DNA of 64,000 bases from Epithemia pelagica (taxonomy: Eukaryota > Bacillariophyta > Bacillariophyceae > Surirellales > Surirellaceae). Positions 20,927 through 31,945 of the stretch are shown in pieces. The position numbers and the translations under genes are program-made. The notes below the pieces were generated by a model. That model made no database searches and was not told the origin of the DNA. It saw only the letters and a program-made list of their open reading frames with translations. The DNA is taken from NCBI GenBank assembly GCA_946965045.2, contig OX337235.1:2923928-2987927 (forward strand), written 5' to 3'. How positions within the stretch are numbered: the stretch's first letter is position 1; each line of letters opens with the position of its first letter.

Positions 20927-21364
20927 TCACGAAACGTGGCTTTTATCTGTCTCAGCTAGCATGCGTCTCAGGGAAGTGATCTCCTCCTCCACACGTTGAA
21001 TTTCTTCTTGAATCTTCGCTAGTTCTTCGTCATTCGCCTTGTCCAGTCGGGCAAGTACCTTCTGTGTAAGCAGATCCGACATCTCGCCACGCAAATCTAT
21101 CATCTTGATGATAATTTTCCTCTCTTTTTGGGCTTCATCGAAGCGACTGGATACGTCAGCAGACGAGACGGGAAATGGTATGAAGGGTGCAGAAGCAAAT
21201 AAAGTATTCCCGTATTTCAAGAAGAAGGAGGAAATGGATGTAACCCAACGACTGCACTGAGTTTCGTCCCGATCGATCGATGTGTCCCTATTCTTGCCAG
21301 CACCAGCACACAGTAATGAAGGCTGTTCATCTTTCACTTTCTCATCTTCGTCTGATATTGGCAT
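20927..21364 (-). CDS. Array copy 3: unknown coiled-coil protein
   Basis: 145 aa from MPIS; the frame is open upstream to an ATG at 21418 (MNFHHTCPTSS), which copy 5 shares and copies 2 and 4 lack because of a small deletion. The N-terminal half matches copy 1 (KNRDTSIDRDETQCSRW) while the C-terminal half matches copy 2 (MSDLLTQKVLARLDKAN), so this copy looks like a recombinant of the two types. Confidence 0.6.
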   Translation of the reverse strand: MPISDEDEKVKDEQPSLLCAGAGKNRDTSIDRDETQCSRWVTSISSFFLKYGNTLFASAPFIPFPVSSADVSSRFDEAQKERKIIIKMIDLRGEMSDLLTQKVLARLDKANDEELAKIQEEIQRVEEEITSLRRMLAETDKSHVS

Positions 21365-22318
21365 GAGAGGGACTGATTGATTTGGGGACGAAGTTGGGCA
21401 GGTATGATGGAAATTCATCGTTTTGATGGTATTGAGAAAGTGCTACGAAGACAACAGCAAAGCAGGAGTTCGATTTCTGGTTTTGCGGAGCCGGGTTTTG
21501 GGTGAGTTTTGTTTTCGTGTGAGCGTTCTTAGTAAGAGCGACCAACACCGATTTGGACCGACTCGAGTGTGAACCTGTGGAAGCAGCTGCGACAACGTTC
21601 CTTCCACAGGTTCCAGTCTCGAACGTGACCCTTGATATCCAGTCTCTCAGCAAAGCGCAATGTTGCCATCTTCGAAGCCAAAATGACTTCACCACGATCA
21701 AAAGGTACCCATCAGACTTAGCATCGTGATCCTCTAAACACTGCCGCAACGCCGCAGCGTTGGATACGATGAACCGAACGACGCATGTCACCTGATCTAA
21801 TGTCTCGAATAGAATCATTCTGAAGAGCGACCAACGGGAAATCTACCGATTCCGACGGGGAGGACAACGGACAACCAGCCTGTGTGGTTATCCATATCCT
21901 TGGACCTGAGGTTCAACCATGCCAGAACGAGACCCTTGTTCTTCAAAGCGCAATGTTGCTCTCTCCGAGACCAAAATGACTTTTCACCACGAACAAAAGG
22001 CAACCATCAGACTAAGCATCTAGACACACGAGAGCAAACTGACAAGAAGCTACAAGGCTGTGGAAGCGCTGCAAGTCTGCTCGCTCCTATACTGTGGTGT
22101 TTCACCTACCTGTCACAGCAATAGTAATACGTCAGACGTGGAATCATGCAGATAGTATGTCCCACTGCTGCTTACATGAAGAAACAACACGGAGACCAGT
22201 ATTGAAAAACCATGTTCTGTGAGTTTCTTTATGCAACTTTATGTGATCGTATGAAGAGCTTCTTGGACTGCGAGACACATGAATGTCAAGGAGAAAGAGG
22301 AACTGGGGATCGTTGTCA

Positions 22319-22756
22319 TCACGAAACGTGGCTTTTATCTGTCTCAGCTAGCATGCGTCTCAGGGAAGTGATCTCCTCCTCCACACGTTGAATTTCTTCT
22401 TGAATCTTCGCTAGTTCTTCGTCATTCGCCTTGTCCAGTCGGGCAAGTACCTTCTGTGTAAGCAGATCCGACATCTCGCCACGCAAATCTATCATCTTGA
22501 TGATAATTTTCCTCTCTTTTTGGGCTTCATCGAAGCGACTGGATACGTCAGCAGACGAGACGGGAAATGGTATGAAGGGTGCAGAAGCAAATAAAGTATT
22601 CCCGTATTTCAAGAAGAAGGAGGAAACGGATGTAACCCAACGACCGCACTGAGTTTCTTCTCGATCGATCGATGTTTCCCCATTCTTGCCAGCACCAGCA
22701 CACAATAATGAAGGTTGTTCATTTTTCACTTTCTCATCTTCGTCTGATATTGGCAT
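22319..22756 (-). CDS. Array copy 4: unknown coiled-coil protein
   Basis: 145 aa, the same protein as copy 2 and set in the same flanks, 2,448 bp away. It is the product of the recent higher-order duplication. Confidence 0.6.
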   Translation of the reverse strand: MPISDEDEKVKNEQPSLLCAGAGKNGETSIDREETQCGRWVTSVSSFFLKYGNTLFASAPFIPFPVSSADVSSRFDEAQKERKIIIKMIDLRGEMSDLLTQKVLARLDKANDEELAKIQEEIQRVEEEITSLRRMLAETDKSHVS

Positions 22757-23375
22757 GGTCGGGACTGATTGATTTGGGGACGAAGTTGGGCAGGTATGAT
22801 CGTTTTGATGGTAGCGAGAAAGTTCTATAGTTTTTGTGACAGCTCGATTTCAGGTTTTGCGGAGCAGGGTTTCTGAGGTTTGTTTTCGTGTGAGACAAGA
22901 TTTGTGCCTCTAGTAAGAGCGACCAACGGGAAATCTTTCGATTCGGACGGGCAGGACATGTGGTTATCCACCTCATGCCAGAACGAGACCCTTGTTGTTC
23001 AAAGTGCACTTTTGCTATCTCCGACACCAAAATGACTTTTCACCACGATCAAAAGGCAACCATCAGACTAAGCATCTAGACACACGAGAGCAAACTGACA
23101 AGAAACTACAAGGTTGTGGAAGCGGTGAAAGTCTACTCGCTCCCATACCGTGGTGTCTCACCTACCTGTCATAACCGTGGTAATACGTCAGACGTGGAAT
23201 CATGCAGATAGTATGTCCCACTGCTGCTTACATGAAGAAACAACACGGAGACCAGTATTGAAAAACCATGTTCTGTGAGTTTCTTTATGCAACTTTATGT
23301 GATCGTATGAAGAGCTTCTTGGACTGCGAGACACATGAATTTCAAGGAGAATCAGAGAACTGGGGATCGTCGGCA

Positions 23376-23873
23376 TCACGAAACGTGGCTTTCATCTTCC
23401 TCAGCTATCTTGCGTTCGAGGGAAGCGATCTCCTCCTCCACACGTTGAATTTCGTTTTGAATCTTCGCTACCGGTAGTTCTTCGTTATTCGCCTTGTCCA
23501 TTCGGGCAAGTACCTTTTTGAAAAGCAGATCCGACTTCTTGCGACCTAGATTTATCATCTTGATGATAATTTTCCTCTCTTTTTTGGCTTCATCGAAGCG
23601 ACTGGATACGTCAGCAGACGATATGGGAAATGGTATGAAGGGTGCAGAAGCAAATAAAGTATTCCCGTATTTCAAGAAGAAGGAGGAAACGGATGTAACC
23701 CAATGACTGCACCGAGTCTCTTCTCGATCGATCGATGTGTCCCTATTCTTGCCAGCACCAGCACACAATAATGAAGGTTGTTCATTTTTCACTTTCTCAT
23801 CTTCGTCTGATATTGGCATGAGCGGTACTGATTGATTTGGGGACGAAGTTGGGCAGGTATGATGAAAATTCAT
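23376..23873 (-). CDS. Array copy 5: divergent coiled-coil protein
   Basis: 165 aa from the ATG at 23873 (MNFHH) or 147 aa from MPIS (23819); the frame is open up to 24089. It is the most diverged copy: NLGRKKSDLLFKKV replaces DLRGEMSDLLTQKV, two residues are inserted (ELPVAK), and the end reads AEEDESHVS. Reading frame and coiled-coil pattern are kept despite the changes, which argues for function. The remnant at 18.2-18.4 kb is closest to this copy. Confidence 0.6.
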   Translation of the reverse strand: MNFHHTCPTSSPNQSVPLMPISDEDEKVKNEQPSLLCAGAGKNRDTSIDREETRCSHWVTSVSSFFLKYGNTLFASAPFIPFPISSADVSSRFDEAKKERKIIIKMINLGRKKSDLLFKKVLARMDKANNEELPVAKIQNEIQRVEEEIASLERKIAEEDESHVS

Positions 23874-24089
23874 GATTTTGATTTTAGTGAGGAAGTGACA
23901 AGACAACAGTTCGATTTGAGGTTTTGCGGGTTCTGTTTTGTAGTAAGAGCGACCAAAGTTAACTAACCGGTTATGATTAAGGAGGGTCAGGGGCGGTACC
24001 CGGAATTTAAGCGGTCGTCTAGGTAGTGGCCCCTTGTCAACGTGCCGATGTGATGTACTCCTAGCAAGTATGCTGGCGGCAAATGGCAA

Positions 24090-25078
24090 GTAAGGTGCAG
24101 AAGGAACGGAAGTATTGTACTCCTATTGCTGCTTCGCCCTACGTTTCATTTGCCTTCAGAATTCACTTTGCATCTTTACGGAGACCGACCATGGAACGTC
24201 AGTAACGGGAATGGATTAGCATTGATGCAAGCTAAAATGAGAAAACGAATGACCACACATGTTGTTTGCAGCAGTTTCTGGACAGGCTACTGCAACAGCT
24301 CACGACAGTCTCCCGCACCATCCCGCGGATGAAAGATCGACTTGTCGTCTTCAAGTTTCGCGGCATAGGTCGTTGGAAAGTTGTTCCCGTCGTGGCAAAA
24401 CCAAGCCTGCGCTCTTGTGCGGTTGTGGAGGATTGCGCCAATTGTGAGCTTGGTTATTGTGTCTGTTCGGAAAAGTTCAAAAAGGTGAGGGCTCGTCATA
24501 AAGTCTCTGTAGCCGACGAATCCCCAGAATTCGAATTCCGGTTTTGCCATGTAAGCCGATCGGAACAATGCTGTCGTTGAAGTTGAGCTCCGGGACAGGT
24601 ACCAGTCACATGCCAATGAACGGTGAAAGTCGGGACTCTTACCACAATGCAACGGTTTTCGTGGATTTCGCGCAACGAAGATGTTGTCCTTGAAACGTTC
24701 CGTAATAAGAAGTGTAGGTCGAGTCTGCAGGCACTGTCAGAGTACGTTTTCCATCTCTCAATGACCACCGGCGGAACCAGCAGCAAACTTCATCATTTCG
24801 AGCCGAGCACGTGATGGTGACTTTGTCTCGCGTCGAAGCCATGGAAAAAAGTTGATCCCGTCAGAGTTCAGGGATATCTTGGAGCTTTATCCCCCAACGG
24901 GGCCGAGTTTTTTTAGGCATTCGTGCTCACAACCGAATCCTTGCTCGCCCCCGCAAGTCCCCTACAAGACTAAAGTAGGCCATCTATCCATTGCAACCGA
25001 CTACGGATGAATCTACTCCAAAGTGAAGCTGACACAACGGACAAAGGGACTCTATACACCGTTTCTAAATAAAACTAT
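24090..25078. other. Intergenic, no accepted gene
   Basis: Short frames on both strands (24266-24580 plus, 24287-24652 minus) overlap and neither has a domain. The plus frame includes a Cys-rich CANCELGYCVCSEKFKK followed by GTGAGG, which could be an exon end, but there is no second exon I can defend. Two GTACTCCTA motifs lie near 24055 and 24117. Confidence 0.4.
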
Positions 25079-25669
25079 TTAAGGGGAAGGAAGGAGAGAG
25101 ACACCCAATTGTTCGTGGACCATGAGGGCGAGGATGCCCATCATGGCGGCACGGCCTTGGTTGAGTTCGATACCACGCTTCTTCAACTTGGTTTCTTCGT
25201 CGAAAGAGTCCCATCCGAAGTCGATGGCGCCGTTACGGAAGTCACCAACGAATTCTCCGCCAGTGATGTCCTTCATGACGGAGGCCTCGAGGACACCAAT
25301 CAAGAATAAGAGTTGGACAAGTCCACCGGCAGGGATGGCCTTGAAGGCGGCGAAACCGTTGGGGATGTCAGTGAAGGCAGTTCCCGAAAGGTCAATGTTT
25401 CCTGGAAGACGGGCGCCGGATTCGGCGGTGAGGTAGCCGACAACGGCAAGCATGGAGATACGTCCGTGCTTGATTTCGACGTAACGAAGGCGGTCGAACT
25501 TTTCTTGGTCACCATCTTCGACAAGGCCGAGGGGGTCGAAGAATCCAAGAGGAGGCTGGGCACCGAGTTCGTCCTCGAAGGCGTTCAAGGCCGTGGTGGA
25601 GGCCTTTTGGGCGACAGGGGCAAAGGCCGAAGCGGCGGCGATAAGGGAGGCAAAAACGGCGGTCTTCAT
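25079..25669 (-). CDS. Lhcf: Fucoxanthin-chlorophyll a/c-binding protein
   Basis: 196 aa, the usual Lhcf length. The start at 25669 gives MKTAVFASLIAAASAFAP, a signal peptide with the diatom ASAFAP cleavage and plastid-import motif; the frame runs on upstream only by chance. Light-harvesting helix 1 contains EKFDRLRYVEIKHGRISMLAVVG (the EIKHGR chlorophyll ligand motif), helix 2 lies at about 115-135 (GLVQLLFLIGVLEASV), and helix 3 contains ELNQGRAAMMGILALMVHEQLG, with the second ligand motif. The protein binds chlorophyll a, chlorophyll c and fucoxanthin in the thylakoid antenna. No intron. Light control is expected for the family; no motif is claimed here. Confidence 0.96.
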   Translation of the reverse strand: MKTAVFASLIAAASAFAPVAQKASTTALNAFEDELGAQPPLGFFDPLGLVEDGDQEKFDRLRYVEIKHGRISMLAVVGYLTAESGARLPGNIDLSGTAFTDIPNGFAAFKAIPAGGLVQLLFLIGVLEASVMKDITGGEFVGDFRNGAIDFGWDSFDEETKLKKRGIELNQGRAAMMGILALMVHEQLGVSLLPSP

Positions 25670-26572
25670 CTTTCTTGTATTCTTGAGAATATGAGGACGA
25701 GAGTGGTTGAGATTGGATTTTCGAGGCGAAGAAAATCTTGTCGAGCAGATGGAGTTCAACCAGGACTCAGTCTGCAGCACGCGTTGTGCGTGCTTTAATT
25801 CGTGACTCAAAAAGATCGCGAATCCTTTCCCACACTTTGCACCGCAGTCGGTTTGCGACGTCAGAACATTCGCAGAATCTACCCATTCCGGGCAAACGCC
25901 AACACAAGCATAGCGAATGTAGGAGTATGCAATAGAGACGAAATCACGAACGAGCCCACATCATCTCGCCCAGATGCCTCTTCGACAAATAGAATGTTCT
26001 CCTCATTACCACGTCGTCATCCAGACGCAATCGTACGTGAGGGGAAGATGTAGATTCGGCCTAACGTTCATGAATGGATGAGCCTGAAACGACTTGACTG
26101 GACCAACCAAGTCGTTTCCTTGGCGATGGTGGGAGAATTAGAAAAACGACGTCCAAATACTAACCATAACCACACTCGTAGAATCGACGCTGATGTATGT
26201 TTCAGCAAGTTGCAGGAATTTTGCAATATCTATGGGTCTGACTTGGATTCAGCGTTCGGTCCATTAAAACGCCACAGAAGCAAAGAAATCGCGGAATGTC
26301 AAAGATACAGAAGTTGTGAATGGTATGAGCTATTGTATAGCCGCCGTAATTAAATTTTGTTGCAGACTTTCGTCTCTATCTCTCTATTCGAAGCAAAGAG
26401 TGAGACGTCGTGCACCACTTAGAAAGAACCATGAGTATGGCACACATCTAATGGAAATGGCCACGAGCTTGGCTTCCCAGACCGGTCCAGTCGAAAACTC
26501 GTTGAAAGAGGGAGCCTTTGGATTCACGAGTGACATAGGTGCTTTCTCGAACAGCCACCTGGACGTGATTGC
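25670..26572. promoter_or_regulatory. Antenna-gene promoter and intergenic region
   Basis: About 900 bp upstream of the antenna gene and downstream of the membrane-protein gene. Short plus-strand frames have no domain. No defined promoter element recognised. Confidence 0.4.
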
Positions 26573-27580
26573 CTAGGCAAACTCACTGACGAGCCCCGTT
26601 GCAACGGAATCTTTGGAGTTGTCTTCCATGAGTGAAACTTGTCGGTAATCTTGGGTACCAGATGCCGATGGATCTGTAAATGATACTGGTTCCACAAGTT
26701 CTCGTTGCAAAATGGTTTTGGTGAGACCTTCCTTGTCAACTCGGATACTGGCGTACAAGACCATTTTCAAAATGGTATTGAGTGGCATGTACAAGAGGTC
26801 GGGGACGAACGACACAATGATACCAGTGGGTGTCATGTACCGCAGTGGATTGTCGGAGGAATTGAAAATATTATGAAGCAAAAATCCAACAATGAATCGG
26901 ACAATGTAAAAGACACAAATGGGACAGAAGGTATAGAATCGGCGACCTTCCGTCAACTCCAACGATCGACGAAGGGCCTGCATGGGTCCCTTGTTCTCCA
27001 CCACCACAACAGGGTAGGCCAGGCAGGTGGAGGCCACCAAATAACACAATCCGACGGCATACAACATGATCAAGAGGAACCCCAAAACTGGAACTTTGCT
27101 GGCTAAAATAGCGATTGTCAGACCCACATAGGTAGGAATTCCCACCAACACGGCCGTACCCCACAAACTACAAAACTGCTGGACTCCCACCTTGAGACAA
27201 ACGAACCATCCTTGCGGTTGTGCCGCGTAGGTATCTGCCGTGGCCCGAATGACGCCACCCTCTCCAACCAACATGATCAGGGTAAAGAAAATCACTTGAA
27301 TCACATAGACAATGGCAATCACGTGGGCGTGATGACCGACAAATGCAATCAACGACATGGCTGCCGCGTCCGGATCTTCTCCTGCCTTGACTTTCGAAAG
27401 TTCCAATTCTTCCAATCGCGCAAAGGCTCCCACCAAGGCAAGCATGACAGCCGAAGGGATGGACACAACCGCAGCCAGTGCCATGTACACATCAAATCGA
27501 TCCACAAAGAGATCCATGGTACGCGAAAAGACACGGCCTAAACTCAAATGTTCAAAAAGATTGTCTTCTTCGTTCGGCAT
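26573..27580 (-). CDS. Six-helix membrane protein of unknown function
   Basis: 335 aa from MPNEEDNLFEHLSLG (ATG 27580). An N-terminal soluble part (LGRVFSRTMDLFVDRFDVY) precedes six predicted membrane segments at about 34-55, 90-110, 135-157, 163-188, 225-247 and 265-290. The stretch NKGPMQALRRSLELTEGRR between helices 4 and 5 is the type of charged loop found in the bacterial glycerophosphodiester phosphodiesterase membrane-domain and DUF975-like families; that link is only a resemblance. The C-terminal 50 residues are polar. No leader peptide is evident. Function unknown. Confidence 0.75.
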   Translation of the reverse strand: MPNEEDNLFEHLSLGRVFSRTMDLFVDRFDVYMALAAVVSIPSAVMLALVGAFARLEELELSKVKAGEDPDAAAMSLIAFVGHHAHVIAIVYVIQVIFFTLIMLVGEGGVIRATADTYAAQPQGWFVCLKVGVQQFCSLWGTAVLVGIPTYVGLTIAILASKVPVLGFLLIMLYAVGLCYLVASTCLAYPVVVVENKGPMQALRRSLELTEGRRFYTFCPICVFYIVRFIVGFLLHNIFNSSDNPLRYMTPTGIIVSFVPDLLYMPLNTILKMVLYASIRVDKEGLTKTILQRELVEPVSFTDPSASGTQDYRQVSLMEDNSKDSVATGLVSEFA

Positions 27581-29970
27581 GGTGAGAATCCGACGTATCA
27601 CTTGGTAGAGAGTCAAAAGAGCTGAAGATTGTTTCAAAGGACACAAAGGAGAGTGTCGAAGAGATCAGTGAACAAGAAGCGACTTGCGCTGTTGGGGAAG
27701 ATCGTCGACCCGCATCCTTTGTGTCTGCCGCGTTCGCCTATTCTACCCCGATAAAAGATGTCTCTCTGGGTTCAACATACAACCTGGAGTTCTTAAAATA
27801 ACTCTGTTCAAAATAATTGAAAAATATATAATGAAGTTTTTCCAAAAGAGTAGCTGTGACCCCCGAATATATTACCGTATTGGGGGGTGTCATATTGAAA
27901 GGTGATACCAAGACATTTCTCAACTGATCCGTTGGATGAGGTATCTTTCATTTTTTGTCATTGATGCAATGATACACTTGATGGATTGAATATCCAAGAC
28001 GCAACATGAAAGCGAGGTAACGTTACTTGTCGCCCTATCCGAATCCATGGATGATCATCATGTCTTTCGCACCACATACGACGAAGGTTCGCACTGTTTG
28101 GACGAAAAAATGGTCCGTGTCTGAGTCGGTGTCCTCCATGATCTCTAACAGCAGCATCAGAAAGAGAGCCAGATAGATTCCTTGGATGAGATCATGCTGG
28201 AGAAACATCTCATCGTCGTTCCGAAACGATACTTTGATGGTCGAAAGAACTTGTCGAAATGGTGAAAAGAGGCAATGGCATGAAAAGATGCAACTTGAGC
28301 ATGTTTGCTTTATGACAGGTTGCATCTTGTTAAACAGTTGTGATTCCGAAATTCATTTTCTGATGTTGGAACAACAAGATGACCGGGAGTCACCACGTCC
28401 CCATTGTCAAACCCACATCAAGCTTGTATCCCAAGGCCGGCTCCAGGAAAACTTGAAGGAGCCATGTAAACTCCACATGTATAGCTCCCGAGGTTGGCAT
28501 TTTTGTCCTCAGTAACATGCACTTCTTCGGGCAAGGCCAACTTTTCCTGCTCCGAGGAAGGAGGCGGACGTTGAAAGCTTCCATACTTCACATCATTTGT
28601 AGACTGGTTTGAGGGCAAAGATGCTGCTGCAACTGAAATACAGAAGCCTTCGAAAATGTGAGAAGGGCATGCAAAATTCGTGGTGTGGCCTCTTTCTCTA
28701 AAACCGCCGACACCGATGCACATTAGCCATGACATGTCACAGGCAGCCACGTCTGTAGAGGTCATGCATTCTTGGTCACGATTTTCTTACCCACTCTCGA
28801 ACAAAACGATCACCATGGTCCAAACTTTATTCTCTGCGAAGGTGCATGACAAATGGAAACAAGCGAGGAGAAACTTTGCCTACCAACAAGAAAAGGTCAA
28901 TGGAACAGTTCATACCCGACGAGGTATCCATAGAGGAGGACTTAGCCCATATGTATCACCAAGCTATTCAGGATGTGATTTCTTGTGTTGGTGATTGTCC
29001 ACAAGCTCTGTGTCACAAACGGAGTCGACCCTAAGACTGCGCATGAGTTTGTCCAAGTTTTTTTCGGACCAGATCACGGTGATGATTCATCTTGTGGATT
29101 CTTCGAAAGGATTTCTCTTGTACGCTTGCTAGACACTACGGATGGATAATTATACGCTGTACAAACAAGTACAAGAATGGGTTGGTGAAGCAATTTGCCC
29201 AAGATGACCAAGTGTCTCTCGAAAGAGAGTATCAAGCATCTTATCTATCCTGTCGAATTGATCGCCTGGAAAGGTGAAAGATTTACCGATCCCCGACTTT
29301 GGAGAAAATAATTAATCTTCATTGATTCAACAAGCGCTGAGAATACGAGAATCGCAAAAGGGCTACTTCGTGAAGAAGTCATGAGAGGTACATACGGGCC
29401 CTTGTGCGACTGCGGATGGTTGCCACCGTCCCTATGCCTGTATCATTGTACTAGGAGTATATTCAACAACATTCACTGGTCAACCCAAGATGTTGAATCT
29501 TGGGGCTTTGAGTTTGAGGCGAACTCTATACTGTTTCAGCAGTGTCTCGAAAAGGTCACCGGTGCCCCCAAACAATGGTCTGTGGTCCGACTCTTGATGA
29601 AAAAAGGCTAAACGCAAAGCGCACAGAGGGGAAAACGAGATTTTTGTATATGACCACCCACCACATGTCAGTGCCAAAAACATGAATAAAGTGATTTGTG
29701 TCCGAGCTACGAGTATGCGGAAGTGAAGCCTCAAGAGTCAAATAGAACGACCTTTCGGAGAGAATAGTCTGATTTACGTTCGCGCTTTCCTTTCTGAAAA
29801 TCTCTCAGAAGAAAAGAGTCCACTGTTGTTCGAATTTCGAATGCTATTGGTTGTCACGATCGAACGAGCATCCATTCGTGGTGCATTTCGATGTGACCAA
29901 TCTCTTGTCGTTTTTGTTGAAACACAACTCCGGTCGTACCGTACAAGTAACCACTAGAGATGATCTCATG
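27581..29970. other. Gene-poor region with decayed fragments
   Basis: Holds a broken piece of a SET-domain gene (about 28330-28765, minus). At about 28840-29280 (plus) there are unrecognised fragments in several frames (EQFIPDEVSIEEDLAHMYHQ, FVQVFFGPDHGDD). The rest has no coding signal. It borders the dead copia element. Confidence 0.5.
28330..28765 (-). pseudogene. Fragment of the double-SET gene
   Basis: Minus-strand translation gives CGVYMAPSSFPGAGLG, then a TGA, then in the same frame DNGDVVTPGHLVVP. The gene at 57.8-60.2 kb reads CGAYMAPSSIPGAGLG and LGDVITPGDLVVP at the same distance. A weaker match (VAAASLP) covers the region before it. Only the first-exon part is present. A dispersed, decayed duplicate. 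Confidence 0.8.
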
Positions 29971-30733
29971 TTATTTTGAAAAGAAAGAGCCTCCTCTTGG
30001 CTCATTTGTTTGTTTCGCCTCGATCTTGTGCCTATGACTCTGACGTGTCACCAAAGTCCATTGGGCCTTTTCCTCCTCAGTCGCACTTTTCGTTTCCTTT
30101 GCCTTACTCGCATCCACTTGTCCTAACACACTCCTTCGCGAGGAATGGTATTTACTAGTTCTCGGGATATTCATTAGGGCATCACGAAAAGTATAGAAGA
30201 TGGATCCTTGCAACGGCTTCTTGTGGAAGTCAGCGATCATTTCTTCAGTCGGGCAATATTCAATTCGTTAGTCTTTCTTGTCAACACGATCCTTGATATA
30301 GAAATATCTGATGTTGATATGTTTTGTTCGTTTGCTGCTTGACGCACGTCCATTTTTCTCGAGCAAGATGGTACTCTTGTTATCTTGATACAAGATCACG
30401 TCCTTTATTGGATAGCCTTGGGCCTCCATAAATTGCTTACTCCACATGATCAATGGAAGTCCATCGTGGACCCCAATTAGTTCGCTTTCAGTCGAACTTC
30501 TGGCAACTAATTTTTGCTTGCTTGACATGCTCAGAGCGGCCCCTTGTCCCATTGACATGACTGCTCCAGTATGTCCACGCATATTTGGATGAATTGCCAC
30601 TCCCATCACAGTTGAGGCGTAACAGGAGGTCTTTTGTCGACTGCAGGTATTTCATTAGTCGGGAGAGTTTCCTCCAGTCCTCCTCAGTCGGCTCAGCAAC
30701 TCGAGTACTCAAGAAAGCCAGAGTTGCTCTCAA
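29971..30733 (-). pseudogene. RNase H end of dead copia element
   Basis: Three overlapping frames together give the copia RNase H: the joint helix (RKLSRLMKYLQSTKDLLLRL), ARSSTESELIGVHDGL with its catalytic Glu, LYQDNKSTILLEKNG with the Asp, and the C-terminal block ADFHKKPLQGSIFYTFRDAL. One frameshift (about 30,600) and one stop (30,268) divide them. Confidence 0.85.
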
Positions 30734-30754
30734 ATCAGGTCATGCCCGTTGGGC

Positions 30755-31945
30755 CTAATACATGAGCTGCATAGTGAGACTATGGAAATAGTTGGCTTGG
30801 TCTTGTTTCAGTTTTGGGGACTCTTCTGTCACCATGAAGAGATGATTAGCTGCTGGTGTCAAGGCTTTGCCATGAAATTCTTTTGGCGCTTCCTCAATCA
30901 ATCCTTGGATGTATAATTGCATATCGACCATAAGGGTACCGGGCTCACTAAAGTCCAACCACATTCCCAGATAATCATGACGCTTGCCACGTGAAATGGA
31001 CAGTTCACCAAGGGTGGCAAAAGTGTTGTTCAAATCCTCAATGATTTGCGTTACCACGGCAGGATCTTTGTGAGAGATCTTAAGATTGTCCACATGCCAG
31101 GTAAGAGTACACTGATGGCCGTTGATTGTTTTGTTTGCCACACAAGAATCGTATGGATTAATCTCGAAGCCCCAGCTTTTCACAACACTTGTGAGCTTCT
31201 CCCAAAATAGTCTTGCTGCTCTGAGTGTACCGTATAAAGCTCGTAGAAATTCCACATATATAACTTTTCCTCCACGTTCATAAACCACAAATTGTTTGTA
31301 GCTTTTGTCAATTTCGATCAAGAGGTCGACCATCAGTCCCGTTATGCGCATATAGACGTCCTTGTCCATGATTACTTGCATAAATGCACCTGGGATGTCA
31401 ACTACTGCCACCTCTCGCTTCTCCATCGCGTCAACTATTGCCGTGATAAATACCGCCTCGGTTGATACTGTTGGTGAGACTGTGTCTTCCTTTGCAATAT
31501 GACCCCGCTGCTTTCTACCGTCTGCACAACCACGACCTTTGATCTTCCCATTCCTTTTTCTCTTTAGGAACATCAAGTATCCTAAGGCTTGGCGTATTTG
31601 TTCTTTCGTAAGTTGGCTTTTGTGAATTGCTCGAATCACGTCTCGGTCATGAAGTTGTAGAACTTCTTTCTTGACTGCCGAGACTCCCAGATCTCCAAAC
31701 ATCCTCACTCCTTGTTTCATACCCATCTGTGGAGTTTCGTTGGTAGCGCTCGTCACATAGATATCATGGTCATATCTATGCGCGTAGCTACGTTCTCTAT
31801 TTGTACGTAGATTGTATCTTCGTTCCGATGGGTCTCTGCCTGTCGCCACTTGGTGCTGCAGTGGGTTCTGTTCTGGGTTCTGGTTCCAGGGCCGGCTCAG
31901 CTTGATTATCTGCCAACATGTTGTCTGCCACGGCTTGATCAACAA
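30755..31945 (-). pseudogene. Reverse transcriptase part of dead copia element
   Basis: A 396-aa frame starting after the integrase tail (RYNLRTNRERSYAHRYDHD). RT motifs: VAVVDIPGAFMQ with the first Asp, LYGTLRAARLFWEKL, and the active-site loop LTWHVDNLKISHKD. The second Asp of the normal xxDD is Asn, which should remove polymerase activity. Confidence 0.85.

Larger units (their letters stand above)
18228..23970. repeat. Tandem array of a gene-containing repeat, ~1.06 and ~1.39 kb units
   Basis: Five full units and one remnant, all carrying the same minus-strand gene. The 3' ends of the gene copies lie at 18458, 19871, 20927, 22319 and 23376, so spacings alternate 1413, 1056, 1392 and 1057. 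Two long-short pairs form a 2,448-bp higher-order repeat: 18,894-19,370 recurs at 21,342-21,818 with one amino-acid change in the overlapping frame, and 19,871-20,308 recurs at 22,319-22,756 unchanged in protein. The long spacer equals the short one plus an internal duplication of the block GACCAAAATGACTTTTCACCACGA. Identity ends near 23,103, where copy 5 begins to diverge. Confidence 0.9.

Noticed and set aside
18228-23970. Array considered as CRISPR or satellite
   Set aside because: Units exceed 1 kb and contain a gene; no short direct repeats with unique spacers.
29600-29970. 3' LTR of the dead copia element
   Set aside because: Compared by eye with 43,330-43,530; no shared block found, so no LTR is claimed.
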